Shown here one piece after another: positions 8,944 through 17,726 of a stretch of 64,000 bases of DNA. The stretch is from the NCBI GenBank assembly GCA_028875075.1, contig JAPPGF010000030.1, positions 1 to 64,000 of the forward strand. The letters run 5' to 3'. The notes below the pieces were generated by a model. The model saw only the letters and a list, made by a program, of their open reading frames with translations. It searched no databases and was not told the DNA's origin. Position 1 is the stretch's first letter, and the number at the start of each line of letters is the position of its first letter. Source of the stretch: Gemmatimonadota bacterium (GTDB lineage Bacteria; Gemmatimonadota; Gemmatimonadetes; Longimicrobiales; Gaopeijiaceae). A program made the translations under genes and the position numbers.

Positions 8944-10290
8944 TCAACCCCCGGATAGAGCGGGGGACCACTCCGGCACGGTCACGTCCACGCCGGGGAG
9001 AATCACCCTGGTATTGCCGGTGGCGACGTCCACCACGAACAGCCCCTTTCCCCAGCGCCGCTCCCCTTTGAAGACAAGGTGCCGCCCGTCCGGTGCCCAG
9101 GACGGGTCCTCGTTGTTGCCCTCCCATGTCAGCTGACGGACGCGCTGGCCCCGCTCCTCCACCCGAGCTACAAGGATGTGATAGGTCCCCCGGCGGATCG
9201 CGCCATGGAACGCCACCACCGCGTCGGTAGGCGACCAGTCGGGTGCGGTGAAGTAGCCGGGCCGATCAAAACTGTAAGGCGAGATGACGTCCGCCTCGCC
9301 GCCGCGCCCGGGCATCATGTAGATCTGCGGATTCGCGGTGCCCAACCGATTCGAGTTGAACACCAACCAGTCCCCGTCCGCCGAGTAGGTCGGCGATATG
9401 TCGTTCCACCGCCCGCCGCTCAGGTGCGTGAGGCAGCAGTTGCGCTCGATGTTGTATGAGAAGATCCCCGAGCGTGCGCCCGACGTCACGGCGAACGACA
9501 TGGTCTCGCCGTCCGGGGAAAACACGGGCGTGATGTGGTCGCCGGTGCGCAGCGGCTCGATCATGCGCTCGCTGCGCAGCTCCAGCTCCTGGATCCAGGT
9601 ACGGGCTACGCCACTCTTGAAGGAAGTGAACGCCAGCTTGCTCCCGTCGGGCGACCAGGTCGGCGAGAGCACCGTCGCGCCGTGGTTGGTGATCCGTCGC
9701 AGGTTCTCGCCGTCCGAGTCGACCAAGTACATCTCTTTGGTCGCCGAGCCGAGAGGAATCATCGAGAAGGCGATCCGACTCGCGGCCATGCCGGGCTCGT
9801 CGAACACCCACTCGACCACGCTGTCCGACACCCGGTGCACGGCCATGCGAAAGCCTTCCTCGCGCGGGTTCGGCAGATCGAACCTCCCGCTGTCCTTCAT
9901 GCGCCCGTACACGACGTCGTGGACCTCCAGGTCGAGCACGAAGCGCTCGCCCGCCGCCTCGATTCGGCCGGTGAGCAGCCAGACGGCGCCGAGGCGGTCC
10001 CATAGGCTGTAGTCCACGCCCTCGCCGACGAGCGCCTCCGGGATCGAGTCCATCATCCGGAATCGGTCGGAATAGCGCAGGTCGCGCGCGATGATTGCCT
10101 CGACCTGCGCGGCCGCCTGGTCGGCCCCGAGCGAAGGCGTGAACGGACGAATCCCCAGCGCCGGGGTGTATGTCGTCTCGTAGACCAGCCCGAGTGTCAC
10201 GCCCGGAATGGAGTCACGCTCCTGGGCGGCGACGCCTTCGGGTAGGAGCAGCGCCCAAAGCACGACGACCGACACGCCGCAGTGACGCAT
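8944..10290 (-). CDS. tolB: Tol-Pal system beta-propeller protein TolB
   Basis: Periplasmic protein linking the Tol inner-membrane motor to Pal. The 448-aa product from the ATG at 10290 begins with a signal peptide (MRHCGVSVVVLWALLLPEGVAAQ). An N-terminal domain that mixes with Pal/TolA follows. The rest is a C-terminal six-bladed propeller built from PD40-type repeats: SPTWSPDGSKLAFTS, TPVFSPDGETMSF, SPTYSADGDWLVFNS and DPSWAPDGRHLVF. The upstream extension of the frame to 10419 overlaps the tolA-like gene and has no homology. It is directly preceded by that gene and followed by pal. Confidence 0.94.
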   Translation of the reverse strand: MRHCGVSVVVLWALLLPEGVAAQERDSIPGVTLGLVYETTYTPALGIRPFTPSLGADQAAAQVEAIIARDLRYSDRFRMMDSIPEALVGEGVDYSLWDRLGAVWLLTGRIEAAGERFVLDLEVHDVVYGRMKDSGRFDLPNPREEGFRMAVHRVSDSVVEWVFDEPGMAASRIAFSMIPLGSATKEMYLVDSDGENLRRITNHGATVLSPTWSPDGSKLAFTSFKSGVARTWIQELELRSERMIEPLRTGDHITPVFSPDGETMSFAVTSGARSGIFSYNIERNCCLTHLSGGRWNDISPTYSADGDWLVFNSNRLGTANPQIYMMPGRGGEADVISPYSFDRPGYFTAPDWSPTDAVVAFHGAIRRGTYHILVARVEERGQRVRQLTWEGNNEDPSWAPDGRHLVFKGERRWGKGLFVVDVATGNTRVILPGVDVTVPEWSPALSGG

Positions 10291-10357
10291 CCCGCGTCTC
10301 TTCACCCGGTGATCGGCCAATCGGCTGGGGATCGCATTCCGATGATACTGATCCGCA

Positions 10358-11089
10358 TCAGCGGAAGATCCCGCTGGCCGATCCCGGCCTGAACGTGAAC
10401 CGGATCGGAAGGCGATCATAGGGCAAGTCCTCGGGAAGCGGACCGAACCGCCCCTGCCCCGCGCACTCGACGACCGCCTCCATCGTCGTGTAGTCGAAAG
10501 CCGGGTTGCCGGAGCGGCGCAGGAAGCTCGATTCCCTCACGGAGCCGTCGTCTTCTATCACGAAGTAGACCTCGGTCTGCGGGGTGCCCGAGCCGGTCCA
10601 CCGGAAGCAGCGCTGGATTTGCGTGATGATGTTCTCGTAGTAGCGCGGGTAGTCGCGGCGAAGTCCCTCGATCCGGACGTTGACGGCGTCGGCGGCCGTG
10701 GGCGTCGGTTCGGGCTCGGGCCGGCTGGGCGGTTGCAGACGGGCCTCCTCGGGCTCCGGTTCGGGTTCCGGCTCCGGTTCGGGTTCCGGCTCGGGTTCCG
10801 GCTCGGGCTCGGGTTCCGGCGGCGGTGGCGGCGCCTCCTCGGGCGGCGTGGGCGGCGCCTCCACGACGACCGCGCCCGACTCCGGCTCCGGCGGGGCGAC
10901 CAGCTCGATCTGGTAGGAGACGAACTCGGGGACCGGGGGTGCGGCGGCCATCATACCCAGCCAACCGGCGAACGCATGAACCGCGAGCGAACCGAGCGCG
11001 TGGCGGCTGCCGGGACGGGCGCGTCGACGCCCGGCGCTGCGTCCGCCCGCGGAGGCACGGCGCTCCGGGCCGGATCGTTCATGACTCAT
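10358..11089 (-). CDS. tolA: TolA/TonB-type energy-transducing protein
   Basis: Inner-membrane protein expected to span the periplasm and pass proton-motive energy from TolQ/TolR to TolB/Pal. The 243-aa product starts with an Arg-rich cytoplasmic segment. One membrane helix follows (about residues 30-48, LGSLAVHAFAGWLGMMAAA). A rigid proline linker made largely of Glu-Pro dipeptides fills about residues 80-118. The C-terminal TolA/TonB-like domain (about 140-240) contains YYENIITQIQRCFRW and VYFVIEDDGSVRES. The start ATG at 11089 overlaps the tolR stop as ATGA. Position between tolR and tolB argues for TolA rather than TonB. A much longer open frame continues upstream to 12100 but is out of phase with tolR and tolQ. 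Confidence 0.88.
   Translation of the reverse strand: MSHERSGPERRASAGGRSAGRRRARPGSRHALGSLAVHAFAGWLGMMAAAPPVPEFVSYQIELVAPPEPESGAVVVEAPPTPPEEAPPPPPEPEPEPEPEPEPEPEPEPEPEPEEARLQPPSRPEPEPTPTAADAVNVRIEGLRRDYPRYYENIITQIQRCFRWTGSGTPQTEVYFVIEDDGSVRESSFLRRSGNPAFDYTTMEAVVECAGQGRFGPLPEDLPYDRLPIRFTFRPGSASGIFR
10750..10823 (-). repeat. Hexanucleotide repeat encoding the Glu-Pro linker of TolA
   Basis: The segment is an imperfect tandem repeat of six bases (variants of GGTTCG/GGCTCC on the plus strand), read on the minus strand as alternating GAG/GAA and CCG/CCC codons. Because the period is a multiple of three, copy-number change would alter linker length without shifting frame. Confidence 0.85.
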
Positions 11090-11502
11090 GGACCCTCGCG
11101 CGGCTCGGCCACGAGCTGCAGCGGCATCCCGGCGGCGGCCACGGTCGTGATCACGCGCATCATCGTCCCGTGGTACGCGAGCGAGTCTCCTCGGATGTAG
11201 ACGCGCTCGAACGCGCCGGCCTCTGCGAGCTGCGGGAAGACCTGTTCGAATTCGCCGACGGTGAGAGGCGTCTCCTCCACGAACACCGTGGCGTCGGGAC
11301 GCACCGTGACGATGAATGGTCGTTCGTTCGACGTAGCCGACTGCACCTGTCCCCTGGGCAGGTTCACCTCCACACCGCCCTGCAGGATCGGGGCGGTGAT
11401 GATGAAGATGACGAGCAGGACGAAAGCGACGTCCACGAGGCTGGTGACGTTGATGTCCGCCCGAATGGGCAAGTCGTCGCCGCGCAGCCGTCGGCGCCGC
11501 AT
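11086..11502 (-). CDS. tolR: TolR/ExbD-family biopolymer transport protein
   Basis: Proton-channel subunit of the Tol motor. The 138-aa protein has a short basic N-terminus and a single membrane helix (about 20-40). That helix carries the conserved NVTSLVDVAFVLLVIF, in which the Asp of LVDV is the proton-carrying residue. A periplasmic domain of about 90 residues follows. It lies 3 bases after the tolQ-like stop and overlaps the tolA-like start by 4 bases. ExbD is the alternative name, but the Tol-Pal context decides for TolR. Confidence 0.93.
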   Translation of the reverse strand: MRRRRLRGDDLPIRADINVTSLVDVAFVLLVIFIITAPILQGGVEVNLPRGQVQSATSNERPFIVTVRPDATVFVEETPLTVGEFEQVFPQLAEAGAFERVYIRGDSLAYHGTMMRVITTVAAAGMPLQLVAEPREGP

Positions 11503-11505
11503 CGG

Positions 11506-12225
11506 CTAGACCCTGCCCTCCCGGGCCAGCATGCCGATGAACTCGCTCGAGAACCCCTCGAGCTCGCTCGCCACCAGGTTGAGACGCCCCACGAAATGGT
11601 TGTAAGCCAGAACGGACGGGATGGCGACGAAGAGCCCCGCGACGGTCGTGACGAGCGCCTGCCCAACGCCCGGCGCTACGGAGGACAGGCTTGAGGAGCC
11701 GGTTGCGGCGATTCCAAGGAACACGTCCATCACGCCGATCACGGTCCCGAGCAGCCCGAGCAAGGGAGACACGGAGCCGATGACGGCGAGCCATGTCAGC
11801 CCGCGCCCCAGCTCGTCGCGCTCCTCCGCTTCTTCTTTTTCGAGAACCATGCGGAGGGCTTCCAGCTGCGTGAGTGAGAGACCCTCCGCGACCGGCGCGC
11901 CTTCGCGGAGGGAACCGGGCCGCAGCTCGCTGAAGAAGTTGACGCCCTGCCGGAAGACGCGCCCGTACGGGGAGTCCGGCAGTGCTAGGATCCCCTTGTA
12001 GGCGTCCTCGAGCCGGTGCGCCCTTTCGACCTCGTCCTGGAAGCGATCGCCCTGCTGGCGCACGTCGCGGAACTGCCATGCCTTCCAGAAGATGAGCCAC
12101 CAGCTGGCGAGCGAGAACAGGAGCAGCACCGACAGGACGATCCAGGTGGGAAGCATGGCTTCCCGGAGCAGTTGCAGCGTCGTGGACCGGGGCAGGGTCT
12201 GGAGGATCAGGGCCAGAGGGTTCAT
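11506..12225 (-). CDS. tolQ: TolQ/MotA/ExbB-family proton channel protein
   Basis: Inner-membrane channel subunit that forms the Tol stator with TolR. The 239-aa product has an N-terminal helix (about 20-43) and a cytoplasmic loop rich in charged residues. Two further helices carry the family segment GLTWLAVIGSVSPLLGLLGTV and the downstream GQALVTTVAGLFVAIPSVLAYNHFV. The start ATG at 12225 overlaps the preceding epimerase stop as ATGA. The open frame reaching 12327 would run into the epimerase gene and is rejected. Confidence 0.93.
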   Translation of the reverse strand: MNPLALILQTLPRSTTLQLLREAMLPTWIVLSVLLLFSLASWWLIFWKAWQFRDVRQQGDRFQDEVERAHRLEDAYKGILALPDSPYGRVFRQGVNFFSELRPGSLREGAPVAEGLSLTQLEALRMVLEKEEAEERDELGRGLTWLAVIGSVSPLLGLLGTVIGVMDVFLGIAATGSSSLSSVAPGVGQALVTTVAGLFVAIPSVLAYNHFVGRLNLVASELEGFSSEFIGMLAREGRV

Positions 12226-13199
12226 CGTATGCTCGCCGCCTGCGTTGTCAGTCCGCCCTCCGCTCGGCGCGCAATGTAGCCAAAGGTCTCTTCGAGGCCC
12301 TGCTCGAGCGTTCGCTCCGCTGCCCACCCGTGCGCCCGCAGACGCCCGGCATCGAGCGCACTGTGCCGAAGCTCTCCGGGCCGCGAATCCCGATATTCGC
12401 GCCCGGGCGTCCTACTCGCGACGTGCTCCAGGATCTCGGCCAGGCGGTTGACGCTGGTCCCGATTCCGGTGCCCACGTTGTACGCGACGGCGTCCAGGTC
12501 GTCTGGGCAATCGAGGAGCTCCATGTCCGCCGCCAAGAGGTTGGCGGCCACGACATCGTCTACGAACACGTAGTCTCGGGTCTGCTCGCCGTCGCCGAAG
12601 ACCGTCAGCGCCGCGTCGGCGAGCAGTCGGGCGGCGAAGATCGCCACTACACCCGCCTCACCGTGCGGATCCTGGCGGGGTCCGTACACGTTGGCGTACC
12701 GGAGCGCGACGTATTCGAGCCCGCGGACACGTCGGTAGTAGTGCAGATAGTGCTCCCCGGCCAGCTTGCTCACCCCGTAGGGGGAGAGGGGACGCTTGGG
12801 TGCGGATTCCGGCGTGGGCCGCCGCTCCGGCTCCCCGTAGACCACGCCGCCGCTGGAGACGTAGAGCACGCGCCGGGTCCCCGCGCTCACGGCCGCTTCC
12901 GCGAGATTGAGCAGCCCGCGCACGTTGGTCCGCGCGTCCCGCGCCGGATCGGCCACGGAGGCCCGCACGTCGACCTGGGCGGCGTGGTGGCTCACGAGCT
13001 CGATACCGGCCTTGGCCAATAGCTGCGAGACCACCGGACCGGCGAGGTCGGCCACGACCAGCTCCGCGCCCCTGGGCACGTTCTCCTCGCGTCCGGCGGA
13101 CAGATCGTCCAGGACCCACACCCGGTCTCCGCGAGAGAGGAAGGCGTCGGCCACGTGGCTCCCGATGAAACCGGCGCCTCCGGTCACCAACACGTTCAT
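12222..13199 (-). CDS. NAD-dependent nucleotide-sugar epimerase/dehydratase (GalE-like)
   Basis: Extended short-chain dehydrogenase of 325 aa acting on a nucleotide sugar, probably a UDP-hexose 4-epimerase. It shows the NAD-binding GGAGFIG at 7-13, the VSSGGVVYG strand near 115-122 and the catalytic pair Tyr141/Lys145 in YGVSK. NVYGPRQDP follows near residue 170. Specificity (UDP-glucose or UDP-GlcNAc epimerase, or a dTDP-glucose dehydratase relative) cannot be fixed from the sequence alone. It is coupled by 4-base overlaps to hemA upstream and tolQ downstream, an odd functional mixture, and may supply sugars for surface glycans. Confidence 0.87.
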   Translation of the reverse strand: MNVLVTGGAGFIGSHVADAFLSRGDRVWVLDDLSAGREENVPRGAELVVADLAGPVVSQLLAKAGIELVSHHAAQVDVRASVADPARDARTNVRGLLNLAEAAVSAGTRRVLYVSSGGVVYGEPERRPTPESAPKRPLSPYGVSKLAGEHYLHYYRRVRGLEYVALRYANVYGPRQDPHGEAGVVAIFAARLLADAALTVFGDGEQTRDYVFVDDVVAANLLAADMELLDCPDDLDAVAYNVGTGIGTSVNRLAEILEHVASRTPGREYRDSRPGELRHSALDAGRLRAHGWAAERTLEQGLEETFGYIARRAEGGLTTQAASIR

Positions 13200-14467
13200 G
13201 CGAGGTCGTGTCCTTCACCCCAATGGCGTACCGCGGCCAAGGCCTCCTCGCCGCGCCCCTCTTCGGCAGCCCTGCGCAGGCGCGCCGTCGGCTCGTGCAG
13301 CAGCTGATTGAGCAGGCGGCGCGAGAATGCCTCCACGGCGTCGCGGTCCGCGCCGCTCAAGTGAGGCATGCGCTCGATCAGACGCGCCACCTCGCGCGCG
13401 CGCACGCGCTCGCCGTGTTCGCGCAGCGCGCGGATCGCGGGGACCACGGCGAGCGAGCGATGCCAGAGCGCGAACCCTTCGACCTCGCGCGCGATGAGCG
13501 ACTCGGCGTCGACGGCCGCCACGCGGCGCCGGTCGAGAGATTCGTCGAGGATACGCTGCAGATCGTCGACATTGTAAAGGAAGACGTCCGCTACACCACC
13601 CAGTTCGGGGTCGATGTCGCGGGGGATCGCGATATCGACCATCAGGAGCGGGCTCGTCACACCCGCCGGATAGGCGGCCGTGAGATTGGAGGCTGTGACC
13701 AGGAAGTGCGGTGCCGAGGTCGAGGTCAGCACGATGTCAGCGTCGGCCAGCGCACGCGTGATCTCCTCCATGCGCACGGCTCTTCCGTGGAGGCGCTCGG
13801 CGAGATCGACAGCTCGGTCGTATGTGCGATTGGCGACCATCACGCCCTGGACGCCCTCGCGTCCGAGCGACGCAACCATGCGCTCGGCCGTCTCACCCGC
13901 ACCGAGAACGAGCACGCGACGGTCTCGCAAGTCGCCGAAGATCTTGCGCGCCAGCTCGACGGCGACCGAGGCGACTGAAGCGCTCCCCTCTCCGATCGCC
14001 GTTTCGGAGCGTACGCGCCCGCCGACGGAGAGAGCCGTCTGGAACAGGCGGTTCAGGACCGCGCCGGTCATGGCCGGGTCGGAGCCCGCAGCCCGCTGAT
14101 AGGCCTCGCGGACCTGGCCCTGGACCTCGGCCTCGCCGGGTACCATGGAGTCGAGCCCCGATACGACACGGAAGAGGTGCAGCGCCACGCTGTCGCCGGA
14201 GTGACGGTAGAGATAGTTGGGGAGCGGTTCGGGCAGCGCCCCGGCCGCGCGTTCGAGGAAGTCCACAGCCCGGGCGAATGTCTCCTCCTCTCCGCTCTCG
14301 AAATACAGCTCGGTCCGGTTGCAGGTCGTGAGCAGCACGACCTGCTCCACACCCGCGTCGTGCAGTCCGGACAGCGCGTGCGCCGCCTCGTCCCCCGGGA
14401 AGGCGAGGCGCTCGCGTACCTCCACCGGAGCGGTGCGATGGCTTAGGCCCACGAGAGCGGGGGTCAC
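13196..14467 (-). CDS. hemA: Glutamyl-tRNA reductase
   Basis: First step of the C5 tetrapyrrole pathway: NADPH reduction of glutamyl-tRNA to glutamate-1-semialdehyde. The 423-aa protein has the N-terminal GLSHRTAPVEVRERLAF and the catalytic cysteine (Cys49) in TTCNRTELY. An NADPH-binding domain begins near VLVLGAGETAERM, and a helical dimerisation domain closes the protein. The start is a GTG overlapping the stop of the upstream HemX-like gene (GTGA). The stop overlaps the epimerase start (ATGA). The semialdehyde aminomutase hemL and hemC are not in the window. Confidence 0.96.
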   Translation of the reverse strand: MTPALVGLSHRTAPVEVRERLAFPGDEAAHALSGLHDAGVEQVVLLTTCNRTELYFESGEEETFARAVDFLERAAGALPEPLPNYLYRHSGDSVALHLFRVVSGLDSMVPGEAEVQGQVREAYQRAAGSDPAMTGAVLNRLFQTALSVGGRVRSETAIGEGSASVASVAVELARKIFGDLRDRRVLVLGAGETAERMVASLGREGVQGVMVANRTYDRAVDLAERLHGRAVRMEEITRALADADIVLTSTSAPHFLVTASNLTAAYPAGVTSPLLMVDIAIPRDIDPELGGVADVFLYNVDDLQRILDESLDRRRVAAVDAESLIAREVEGFALWHRSLAVVPAIRALREHGERVRAREVARLIERMPHLSGADRDAVEAFSRRLLNQLLHEPTARLRRAAEEGRGEEALAAVRHWGEGHDLA

Positions 14468-15273
14468 AGGAACCCCGCTTCCGGATGGGCGGTTACACGG
14501 AGCACGACGTAACCGGCCACGACCAGCAGGAAGGCGACCGAATTGGCCAGGGCGGCGCGCCGCTCGGGAGTCCCGCCTCTAGCCGCGCGCGTGAGGATCG
14601 CCGTCAGGACGGCCAACCAACTGAACAGTCCCCACCACATCTCGACGTCTTCCTGCCCGAAGGTGCCGCGAAAGCGAACCGTCCACGCCCAACCGAGCGC
14701 GAGCGAGACGGTGAGGAACACGAAGCCGACGTGCGAGCCGACACGCCCCAGGCGGTCGAGCGTCGCCAGCGGAGGGAGGAAGTAGAAGAGGCGGCCCATG
14801 CGCCTGGCCTTCAGCTCGCGGAACTGGGCGAGATAGAGCCCTCCGGAGGCTCCCGCCAACGCGATGCCCACAACGCCCGCCAGCCCGAGGCCGGCGTGGA
14901 GAATGAACCAGCCGCCCTGGAAATCCGGATCCGTGCCGGAGGGTCGAATCCCTACCGCGAGGGCGATCGCCTGGAGGATGATCGCGAGCGGAAGAAGCAC
15001 GATCCCGACCCGCTCGCCTTCCCTCACCACCACGGCACCCAGAAGGCCGATCGTGACGAGCAGCGCAAGCATGGACAGGGAGGGCCCGAGGCCGACCAGC
15101 GGCAGCTCGCGGAACTCGGCCGCGTATGCGCTGAAGGCAACGACATGCGCGGCGACGCCGGCGGCGGTGGCCCACGCGGGCGGCGCGTCCCTTCCGCGGC
15201 CACCTCCGAGGAGCGTGCGCAGCCACAGAAGGAAGGCCGCGTTGTAGAGGAGGAGCGCAAATAGGTGAATCAC
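14464..15273 (-). CDS. HemX/CcsA-like cytochrome c assembly family membrane protein
   Basis: A 269-aa polytopic membrane protein with about eight hydrophobic segments. It resembles the CcsA/ResC/HemX family: the conserved region around GGWFILHAGLGLAGVVGIALAGASG, the REL-KARRMG loop, and the C-terminal region WWGLFSW. Family members handle haem for cytochrome c maturation or, as HemX, modulate the glutamyl-tRNA reductase encoded next to them. The gene starts at a GTG and overlaps hemA by 4 bases, which favours a HemX role. The canonical WWD haem motif of CcsA is only loosely matched. Confidence 0.82.
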   Translation of the reverse strand: MIHLFALLLYNAAFLLWLRTLLGGGRGRDAPPAWATAAGVAAHVVAFSAYAAEFRELPLVGLGPSLSMLALLVTIGLLGAVVVREGERVGIVLLPLAIILQAIALAVGIRPSGTDPDFQGGWFILHAGLGLAGVVGIALAGASGGLYLAQFRELKARRMGRLFYFLPPLATLDRLGRVGSHVGFVFLTVSLALGWAWTVRFRGTFGQEDVEMWWGLFSWLAVLTAILTRAARGGTPERRAALANSVAFLLVVAGYVVLRVTAHPEAGFL

Positions 15274-15527
15274 TTGGCTAAGAGGCTCCGCTGGAGCAAG
15301 CCGCCGTTGCGAAGTCCGGACCTGAGGCTCGGCAGAACGTACCGAAACGGGGGCGGGGCCAAAACACCCCAGCCGGCCGCATCCCGTAGTCGCGGGGGTT
15401 CAGACGTCCTGGCGCGGCGGGCGCGCACGGCACGGGTCCGCCGGAAGTGCTCTGCTGAACGCGATCGGCTGTTCATACCGGTATCGACAGGGTCGGGCAG
15501 CGGGCCATAGCCGGACCCACGTGACGC

Positions 15528-16454
15528 CTAGCAGCCCCCGTCGTCGTCCGTCCGCTGACCGAAGCGGAGCTCGTCGATGCGCTCGTCCGCGCGACGCACG
15601 AGCGCGCCGGTGCCGGCGGGGTCGAGCGCACGCACCCGCCGATACGCCTCCAAGGCCGCGTCACATTCACCCAGACCGGAGAGAATCTCGCCGCGCTCGA
15701 ACCACGCCTGGGGAATCAAGTTTCTGGGCTCACCCACCTCGAGGGTGCGATCGATCGACGCAAGCGCCTCCTCGACCTCACCTTCGGCTCGCAACCCGCG
15801 CCCGAGCATGAGCGAGCAACTGCCGATATGCCAGTCCACCTCGCTCCGCTCCCAAGGACGCACCATCTCACGGTAGCGCTCGAACAGCGTCAGCGCGCGA
15901 GCGCAGTCACCCACCTCTTCGAAGGCGGTAGCGACCTCCATGATCACCGGAGGGGTCGAGTCGACGACCGCCGCGAGGGCTCGCTGGTAGTACGGCAGCG
16001 CCCGCCCGAATTCACCGTTCTGGAAGTAGTGCCGCGCTAGCGGGAGCGCGAGCCCTTCAGCCAACAGGCCGGGCACGAACAGCAACGCGGTCTCCACCGC
16101 CGACGCCATCAGAAAACGGTCGGAGCGCGACTCGGCTTGGCGGGCCAGATGGAGCAGATCCGACCCCGCCTGGTCCGTCCAGCGCGTGTCGCGCTCCACC
16201 GCCAGCTTGTAGTAATCGCGGGCCTCGTCCACTCGGCCGAGCTGCGCGTAGGTGTGGCCCACCCGTGCATAGGCCTCCGCGTCGCCGCCCTGGTTCACCG
16301 CCAGCTGATACTCGGCGATCGCCCTCTCGATATCGCCCGTGGCGAGAGCCACGTCGCCCCTCACGACCGCGGTCTCCTCGGAGCCGCGGCCACAAGCGCA
16401 CAGGACCGCCAAGGTCAGCGCGGCGGCGCCCGGCGACCGAACTCGATAGATCAT
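15528..16454 (-). CDS. TPR-repeat lipoprotein of unknown function
   Basis: From the ATG at 16454 the 308-aa product has a signal peptide ending in the lipobox LCAC (Cys21) and is then almost wholly tetratricopeptide repeats. Examples are AIAEYQLAVNQGGDAEAYARVG, ARDYYKLAVERD, ALPYYQRALA, ALTLFERY and ALEAYRRVRAL; the chain ends in a C-terminal Cys. Such proteins are scaffolds in the periplasm or at the outer-membrane inner face; no specific partner can be named. The open frame extends to 16628, but the extra part is Arg-rich and has no start context. It is divergent from hldD across a 268-base gap. Confidence 0.82.
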   Translation of the reverse strand: MIYRVRSPGAAALTLAVLCACGRGSEETAVVRGDVALATGDIERAIAEYQLAVNQGGDAEAYARVGHTYAQLGRVDEARDYYKLAVERDTRWTDQAGSDLLHLARQAESRSDRFLMASAVETALLFVPGLLAEGLALPLARHYFQNGEFGRALPYYQRALAAVVDSTPPVIMEVATAFEEVGDCARALTLFERYREMVRPWERSEVDWHIGSCSLMLGRGLRAEGEVEEALASIDRTLEVGEPRNLIPQAWFERGEILSGLGECDAALEAYRRVRALDPAGTGALVRRADERIDELRFGQRTDDDGGC

Positions 16455-16722
16455 GGTTCGAGATACCGGAGCATGCGTCGACCGGTTCCGGCGACGGCCC
16501 TCAGGAATCCGTCTCGCCCCGCGCCCTTCCCGGCCCCGATCGGACGCGGGCGACGCCCTCGCGCCTCGGCGATGCTCCGCGCCAGCCCGCGCGCCGGCCT
16601 CTCGCCCGGAGGGCGAAGCCCAAGGCACCGCGCGCGGAGCGGCGGGACGCGCCGGCGCGCCGTGCCCGGCTTCGAAGGATTACCTTTGGGTTCGCGAACA
16701 TCCCCACGAGCACGGAGTCCGC
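16455..16722. other. Divergent intergenic region between TPR lipoprotein and hldD
   Basis: A 268-base gap separating two genes transcribed outward, so promoters in both directions are expected here. It is very GC-rich. Apart from a 10-base palindrome at 16690-16699 and the hldD ribosome-binding site (GGAG at 16714-16717) I see no recognisable element. Confidence 0.5.
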
Positions 16723-17709
16723 GTGATCCTCGTCACCGGAGGCGCCGGTTTCATCGGCTCCAACCTGGTGGCCGGCCTGATAGAGGCCGGCCACGGACCG
16801 ATCGTCGTGGTCGACCGGCTGGGAGGGGACGACAAGTGGCGCAACCTCGCCAAACATGAAGTCGAGACGCTGATCCCGCCCGAGGGCCTCTCGGCCTTTC
16901 TCCATCGCCATGACCAAGAGGTCGCCTACGTCTACCACATGGGTGCGGTCTCGTCGACGACTGAACGCGACGCGGACCGGATCACGGCCACCAACATCCG
17001 CTTGCCCCAGGAACTGTGGAGCTGGTGCGCCGACCACTCGGTCCCGTTCGTCTACGCATCCTCCGCGGCGACGTACGGTGACGGATCGGCGGGCTTCCGG
17101 GACGACGCCGATCCAAGCTACCTGGCACGGCTCCGCCCGCTCAACGCCTATGCCTGGAGCAAGCACGTGTTCGATCGATGGGTCGCACGACGAGTCCATG
17201 CGGGCCTGAACGCGCCGCCGCAATGGGCGGGGCTCAAGTTCTTCAACGTCTACGGGCCCAACGAGTACCACAAAGGCGACATGCGTAGCGTCGTCTGTAA
17301 AGCCTACCCGCGCGCGGCCGGCGGCAAGCCCGCGCTCCTGTTCCGCTCGCGCCATCCCGACTATCCGGACGGCGGGCAGAAGCGCGACTTCGTCCATGTG
17401 CGCGACTGCGTGTCCGTGATGAGGTGGCTGAAGGAGCACCGCGACGTCAGCGGGTTGTTCAACCTCGGCACGGGCTCGGCCCGGACGTGGCTGGAGCTCA
17501 TGCGTGCGCTCTACAAGGCGCTCGACCGAGAGATGGCCGTGGAGTGGATCGATCTGCCCGAGGAGATCGCCGACCGATACCAGTACTTCACCGAAGCCGA
17601 TATGAGCGCGCTGAGGAGGGGGGGCTACGACCGGCCGTTCATGAGTGTGGAGGAGGGGATCGAGAGCTACGTCCGCGACTACCTCGCCAGCGACGATCCC
17701 TATCGCTAG
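16723..17709 (+). CDS. hldD: ADP-L-glycero-D-manno-heptose 6-epimerase
   Basis: Converts ADP-D-glycero-D-manno-heptose to the L-glycero form used in the inner core of lipopolysaccharide. The 328-aa protein carries the Rossmann motif GGAGFIG at 6-12, ASSAATYGDG at 112-121 and the catalytic Tyr143/Lys147 in YAWSK. The family hallmark FFNVYGPNEYHKGDMRS lies at 173-189. I choose the GTG at 16723, which has GGAG five bases upstream and gives VILVTGGAG, the expected N-terminus. The open frame continues upstream without homology. One of only four plus-strand genes; it converges on hemB with 17 bases between stops. It implies a heptose-containing LPS. Confidence 0.95.
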   Translation: MILVTGGAGFIGSNLVAGLIEAGHGPIVVVDRLGGDDKWRNLAKHEVETLIPPEGLSAFLHRHDQEVAYVYHMGAVSSTTERDADRITATNIRLPQELWSWCADHSVPFVYASSAATYGDGSAGFRDDADPSYLARLRPLNAYAWSKHVFDRWVARRVHAGLNAPPQWAGLKFFNVYGPNEYHKGDMRSVVCKAYPRAAGGKPALLFRSRHPDYPDGGQKRDFVHVRDCVSVMRWLKEHRDVSGLFNLGTGSARTWLELMRALYKALDREMAVEWIDLPEEIADRYQYFTEADMSALRRGGYDRPFMSVEEGIESYVRDYLASDDPYR

Positions 17710-17726
17710 CGAGACAGCGCTCCCGC

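Noticed and set aside
10358-12100. 580-codon version of the TolA-like gene
   Set aside because: The first 337 codons overlap tolR and tolQ out of frame and are Arg/Gly-rich. The real start is the ATG at 11089 overlapping the tolR stop.
15315-15325. Minus-strand TCAGGTCCGGA, reminiscent of the conserved core of SRP RNA
   Set aside because: The rest of the SRP core (the GGAA loop followed by the AGCAG-like bulge, and pairing flanks) is absent, so it is a chance match.
16455-16470. GGTTCGAGATACC, resembling a tRNA T-arm
   Set aside because: The two sides of the arm do not pair properly and no acceptor, D or anticodon arm can be built around it.
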